Assembly: GCA_018715855.1 (NCBI GenBank)
Contig: DVKW01000014.1
Location: 1-12,752 of the forward strand
Length of the DNA stretch: 12,752 nucleotides
From: Candidatus Galligastranaerophilus intestinigallinarum
Lineage (GTDB): Bacteria; Cyanobacteriota; Vampirovibrionia; Gastranaerophilales; Gastranaerophilaceae
Direction: 5' to 3'
Made by a program: the position numbers and the translations under genes. Positions 10,677 to 12,752 of this stretch are shown here, piece by piece (position 1 is the first letter of the stretch; every line of letters begins with the position of its first letter). The notes under the pieces are model-generated. The model saw nothing but the letters and a program-made list of their open reading frames with translations, had not been told where the DNA came from and did not search any database.

Positions 10677-12752
10677 ATGAAATTTATTTCGTCATTAGGA
10701 ATTAACAACCAAAACCCCATTTACGACAAGGAAGGTCCTCAAGAACAACAAAATAACTATCAACCAAGTTATCTAAACGGTGCCAAAACCAATGAAGATG
10801 ACTTAGTAACATTTACAGGAAATAAAAAAGAAAGTGTAAAAGCAAAAGGTATCAAAGGCTTGCTCATAGCTTTGGCAGCCACAATGGGCTTATCTTCAGG
10901 CTGTGCTCCCGTTAATACAAACAACATGAATGCATCAAGTGTGCCTGCAAGCTCAGTCGTCCAAAATGTTGATGAAACTCACGGTAAAAGCCAGCCCGGC
11001 GATACAAAAAAAGTTGAATTATTAGATTTAGAAAGCAATATTCCTGTAGTTAGCGTTGTTTCCACTGTTATGAATGATGGCGAAAATGTTGAAGTTAAAA
11101 AATTCCCCAATATTTTGGCAATGATGGATGATAAATTTCCAAATGAAGAACAAGTTAACAGCACAACCCACGTTGTAAGAACTTCTTCTAATGAAGCGGA
11201 TGAATGCACCACCTTGCTTGAAGCAATTAATAAACAATATACAGAACCATTTGTAAACAATGGCGGAGACCCCGGAGAAATAACGGGAGCTGTTCTTGAC
11301 CAAATTGCAAGAGAGTTAATCGAAGGCAATGAAGACATGCAAAAGGCTATTGCAGAATATTACGGTGTTGAAAATTGGCAAGAAGCAGATATTGAAGCGG
11401 TTTTAAATGATGATTTATATGAAATGGGCATAATGGAATTTCAAACTCCTGATACAGTTGAAATTCACGGCATTTCAACAATTTCTCCGCTATATAACAG
11501 AAGCGAATCTGCAACAACATTATATACAACCCAAAATGACACAATTAAACTTGATAATTCCATAAAAACAGTGGAAGATTTATATGCCGCATTTGCTTCA
11601 AATTATGCAGATAACAGCGGCAAAGAAGCAAGCACATCAGCAGCCTCAATTGCCACTTGGTTAACCATTAAAGATAACCAATACAATGAAGCGTTTGACG
11701 GAAAAATTAACAACGATGGCGACCGCACAGATTTAATGCTTTTGCAAACTTTAAGTGAATTGGAAGATGGCGAAACATTAGAACTCAACTTGCCGCAAAC
11801 ATTCGGCTTAAATGTTACTGCAAGTGGCAAAAGCATAGAAGATGTTTCAATTGATGATGCATACCATATAGTTCATGAAATGACACCAAGCGAAAGCTCT
11901 TTCACGCTTGACGGTTCAAAAGTTGTTGCAAGCGAAGAAGAAACACCCGGAATTTACGATTTCGTTGACATTGCAACATTATATTCTGACCCTGACACAT
12001 TAGAACCGTATGCTACAAAAACGCTTGATGAAAATGGAAACTATGTATTCCAATATAACTTAGATGTAGCAGACCTGAATGCTAAAACATACTCTCTATA
12101 TGAACAATTTGCATATGATCATATGGATTTCTTTGCTGCAACACAAACAATTGATGTAGATGGCGAAGAAAAAGAATATCAATTCGGCGTATTTGACGTT
12201 GAAGAAGGATATGAAGATGTTGTAAGCGATTTAATTAAAAATGGTGATTATGACGGCGCTAAACAATATTTAACATTTAATTTAGACAGATTTATTAATG
12301 GTTCATTCTACAATGAAGACGGCACTCTTAAAACAGATGGTGACCTTACAATGTCATTAGAGCAATACTTCTATGTAAATGACGGCGAAGGCAACGCAGT
12401 TGCAAAACCTGCACCTGAAAAACCAAACGATGAACCTTCAGATTCTGATGTAGAACAAACACCTGTACCTGATACAGATTCTGAACCAACTCCTGTACCT
12501 GATACAGACACGGATTCTATCCCAGATACGGATACTGATTCGATACCTGATACAGACACGGATTCAATACCTGATACAGACACGGATTCTATCCCAGATA
12601 CCGATACAGATTCTATCCCTGATACCGATACTGATTCGATACCAGATACTGATACCGATTCAATCCCTGATACCGACACAGATTCTATCCCAGATACCGA
12701 TACTGATTCGATACCTGATACGGATACTGACTCAATTCCAGATACAGACACG
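10677..12752 (+). CDS. Large surface lipoprotein with N-terminal extension and PDTDTDSI repeats (3' end off window)
   Basis: An open frame of 692 codons with no stop before the right edge; the family is not recognised. Residues 1-56 form a hydrophilic extension (MKFISSLGIN, then LVTFTGNKK at 43-51). A signal-like segment follows: basic KAKGIK, hydrophobic GLLIALAATMGL, then SSGC with candidate lipid-bearing C76. Ser at -3 is not ideal, and a signal core beginning about 60 residues in is unusual. Residues 77-575 look like an exported folded region; FDGKINNDGDRTDL (340-353) resembles a dockerin-like calcium loop. A Pro/Glu/Asp hinge (576-607) leads into perfect PDTDTDSI repeats, at least ten, that run off the edge. 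The DxDxDxxPD spacing recalls thrombospondin type 3 calcium sites. A surface-anchored protein with a rigid acidic stalk is the likely reading; the C-terminus may hold another domain or anchor. Confidence 0.85.
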   Translation, partial: MKFISSLGINNQNPIYDKEGPQEQQNNYQPSYLNGAKTNEDDLVTFTGNKKESVKAKGIKGLLIALAATMGLSSGCAPVNTNNMNASSVPASSVVQNVDETHGKSQPGDTKKVELLDLESNIPVVSVVSTVMNDGENVEVKKFPNILAMMDDKFPNEEQVNSTTHVVRTSSNEADECTTLLEAINKQYTEPFVNNGGDPGEITGAVLDQIARELIEGNEDMQKAIAEYYGVENWQEADIEAVLNDDLYEMGIMEFQTPDTVEIHGISTISPLYNRSESATTLYTTQNDTIKLDNSIKTVEDLYAAFASNYADNSGKEASTSAASIATWLTIKDNQYNEAFDGKINNDGDRTDLMLLQTLSELEDGETLELNLPQTFGLNVTASGKSIEDVSIDDAYHIVHEMTPSESSFTLDGSKVVASEEETPGIYDFVDIATLYSDPDTLEPYATKTLDENGNYVFQYNLDVADLNAKTYSLYEQFAYDHMDFFAATQTIDVDGEEKEYQFGVFDVEEGYEDVVSDLIKNGDYDGAKQYLTFNLDRFINGSFYNEDGTLKTDGDLTMSLEQYFYVNDGEGNAVAKPAPEKPNDEPSDSDVEQTPVPDTDSEPTPVPDTDTDSIPDTDTDSIPDTDTDSIPDTDTDSIPDTDTDSIPDTDTDSIPDTDTDSIPDTDTDSIPDTDTDSIPDTDTDSIPDTDT
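12498..12752 (+). repeat. 24-bp coding repeats (10 full units plus a partial one at the edge)
   Basis: Units begin every 24 bases from 12498 and each encodes PDTDTDSI without a single amino-acid change. At DNA level they differ only at third codon positions: Pro cct/cca, Thr aca/acg/acc/act, Asp gat/gac, Ser tct/tcg/tca, Ile atc/ata/att. Units 1 and 4 are identical; units 2, 6 and 9 share their last four codons. The window ends five codons into unit 11. A degenerate form (PVPDTDSEPTPVPDTD) precedes the array. Confidence 0.97.

Noticed and set aside
10979..11836. Several minus-strand open frames inside the lipoprotein gene
   Set aside because: All lie within the continuous plus-strand frame, lack ribosome sites and show hydrophobic antisense-type composition.
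12371..12751. Long minus-strand open frame with VSGIES repeats
   Set aside because: It is the antisense reading of the Asp/Thr repeat array; the plus frame has a ribosome site, a signal segment and a continuous 692-codon frame.
12498..12752. Regular 24-base repeats as a possible CRISPR array
   Set aside because: Units are contiguous without spacers, in frame and vary only at synonymous positions, so this is a coding repeat.

Overview
This AT-rich bacterial window most resembles the non-photosynthetic gut relatives of cyanobacteria (Vampirovibrionia/Melainabacteria, order Gastranaerophilales). That is an inference. It rests on an anaerobe-type flavodiiron protein, a NarL-type regulator whose C-terminal end looks cyanobacterial, a bifunctional nuclease family protein, and glycogen synthase-like and lipoprotein sequences with unusual N-terminal extensions. 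No marker gene in the window settles the lineage.

Layout from left to right. The 5' part of an agmatinase-type ureohydrolase gene (minus strand) is cut by the left edge. Divergent from it is a two-gene unit of paralogues of unknown family. The second has a Ser/Thr-rich linker, UBA-like helical repeats and a Trp/Phe-rich tail, and it ends at a rho-independent terminator. Then come a bifunctional nuclease family gene, a 68-residue CxxC protein of the DUF1858 type, a tRNA-Leu(UAA) with its own terminator, and an FprA-type flavodiiron protein with a complete set of di-iron ligands and a strong terminator. A 937-residue GT5 glycogen synthase-like protein follows, with an N-terminal extension and a C-terminal hydrophobic hairpin. 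It converges on a minus-strand NarL/FixJ response regulator. Next is a small acidic protein (minus strand) with its own terminator. Finally there are two plus-strand genes: an FAD-dependent oxidoreductase that looks leaderless, and a large surface lipoprotein that runs off the right edge inside a perfect 8-residue Asp/Thr repeat.

Most genes appear to be transcribed singly; only the first paralogue pair is clearly an operon. Two themes stand out. The CxxC protein and the flavodiiron protein, separated only by the tRNA, suggest redox and O2/NO handling. The GT5 enzyme and the lipoprotein, more than 5 kb apart, share what looks like the same two-part N-terminal leader (an MK-x-x-S-x-G-x-N start and a later TF/SF-x-GN-x-K block), which is the best candidate here for something undescribed. 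The UBA-like repeats and the synonymous scrambling of the Asp/Thr repeat are the next most notable observations.
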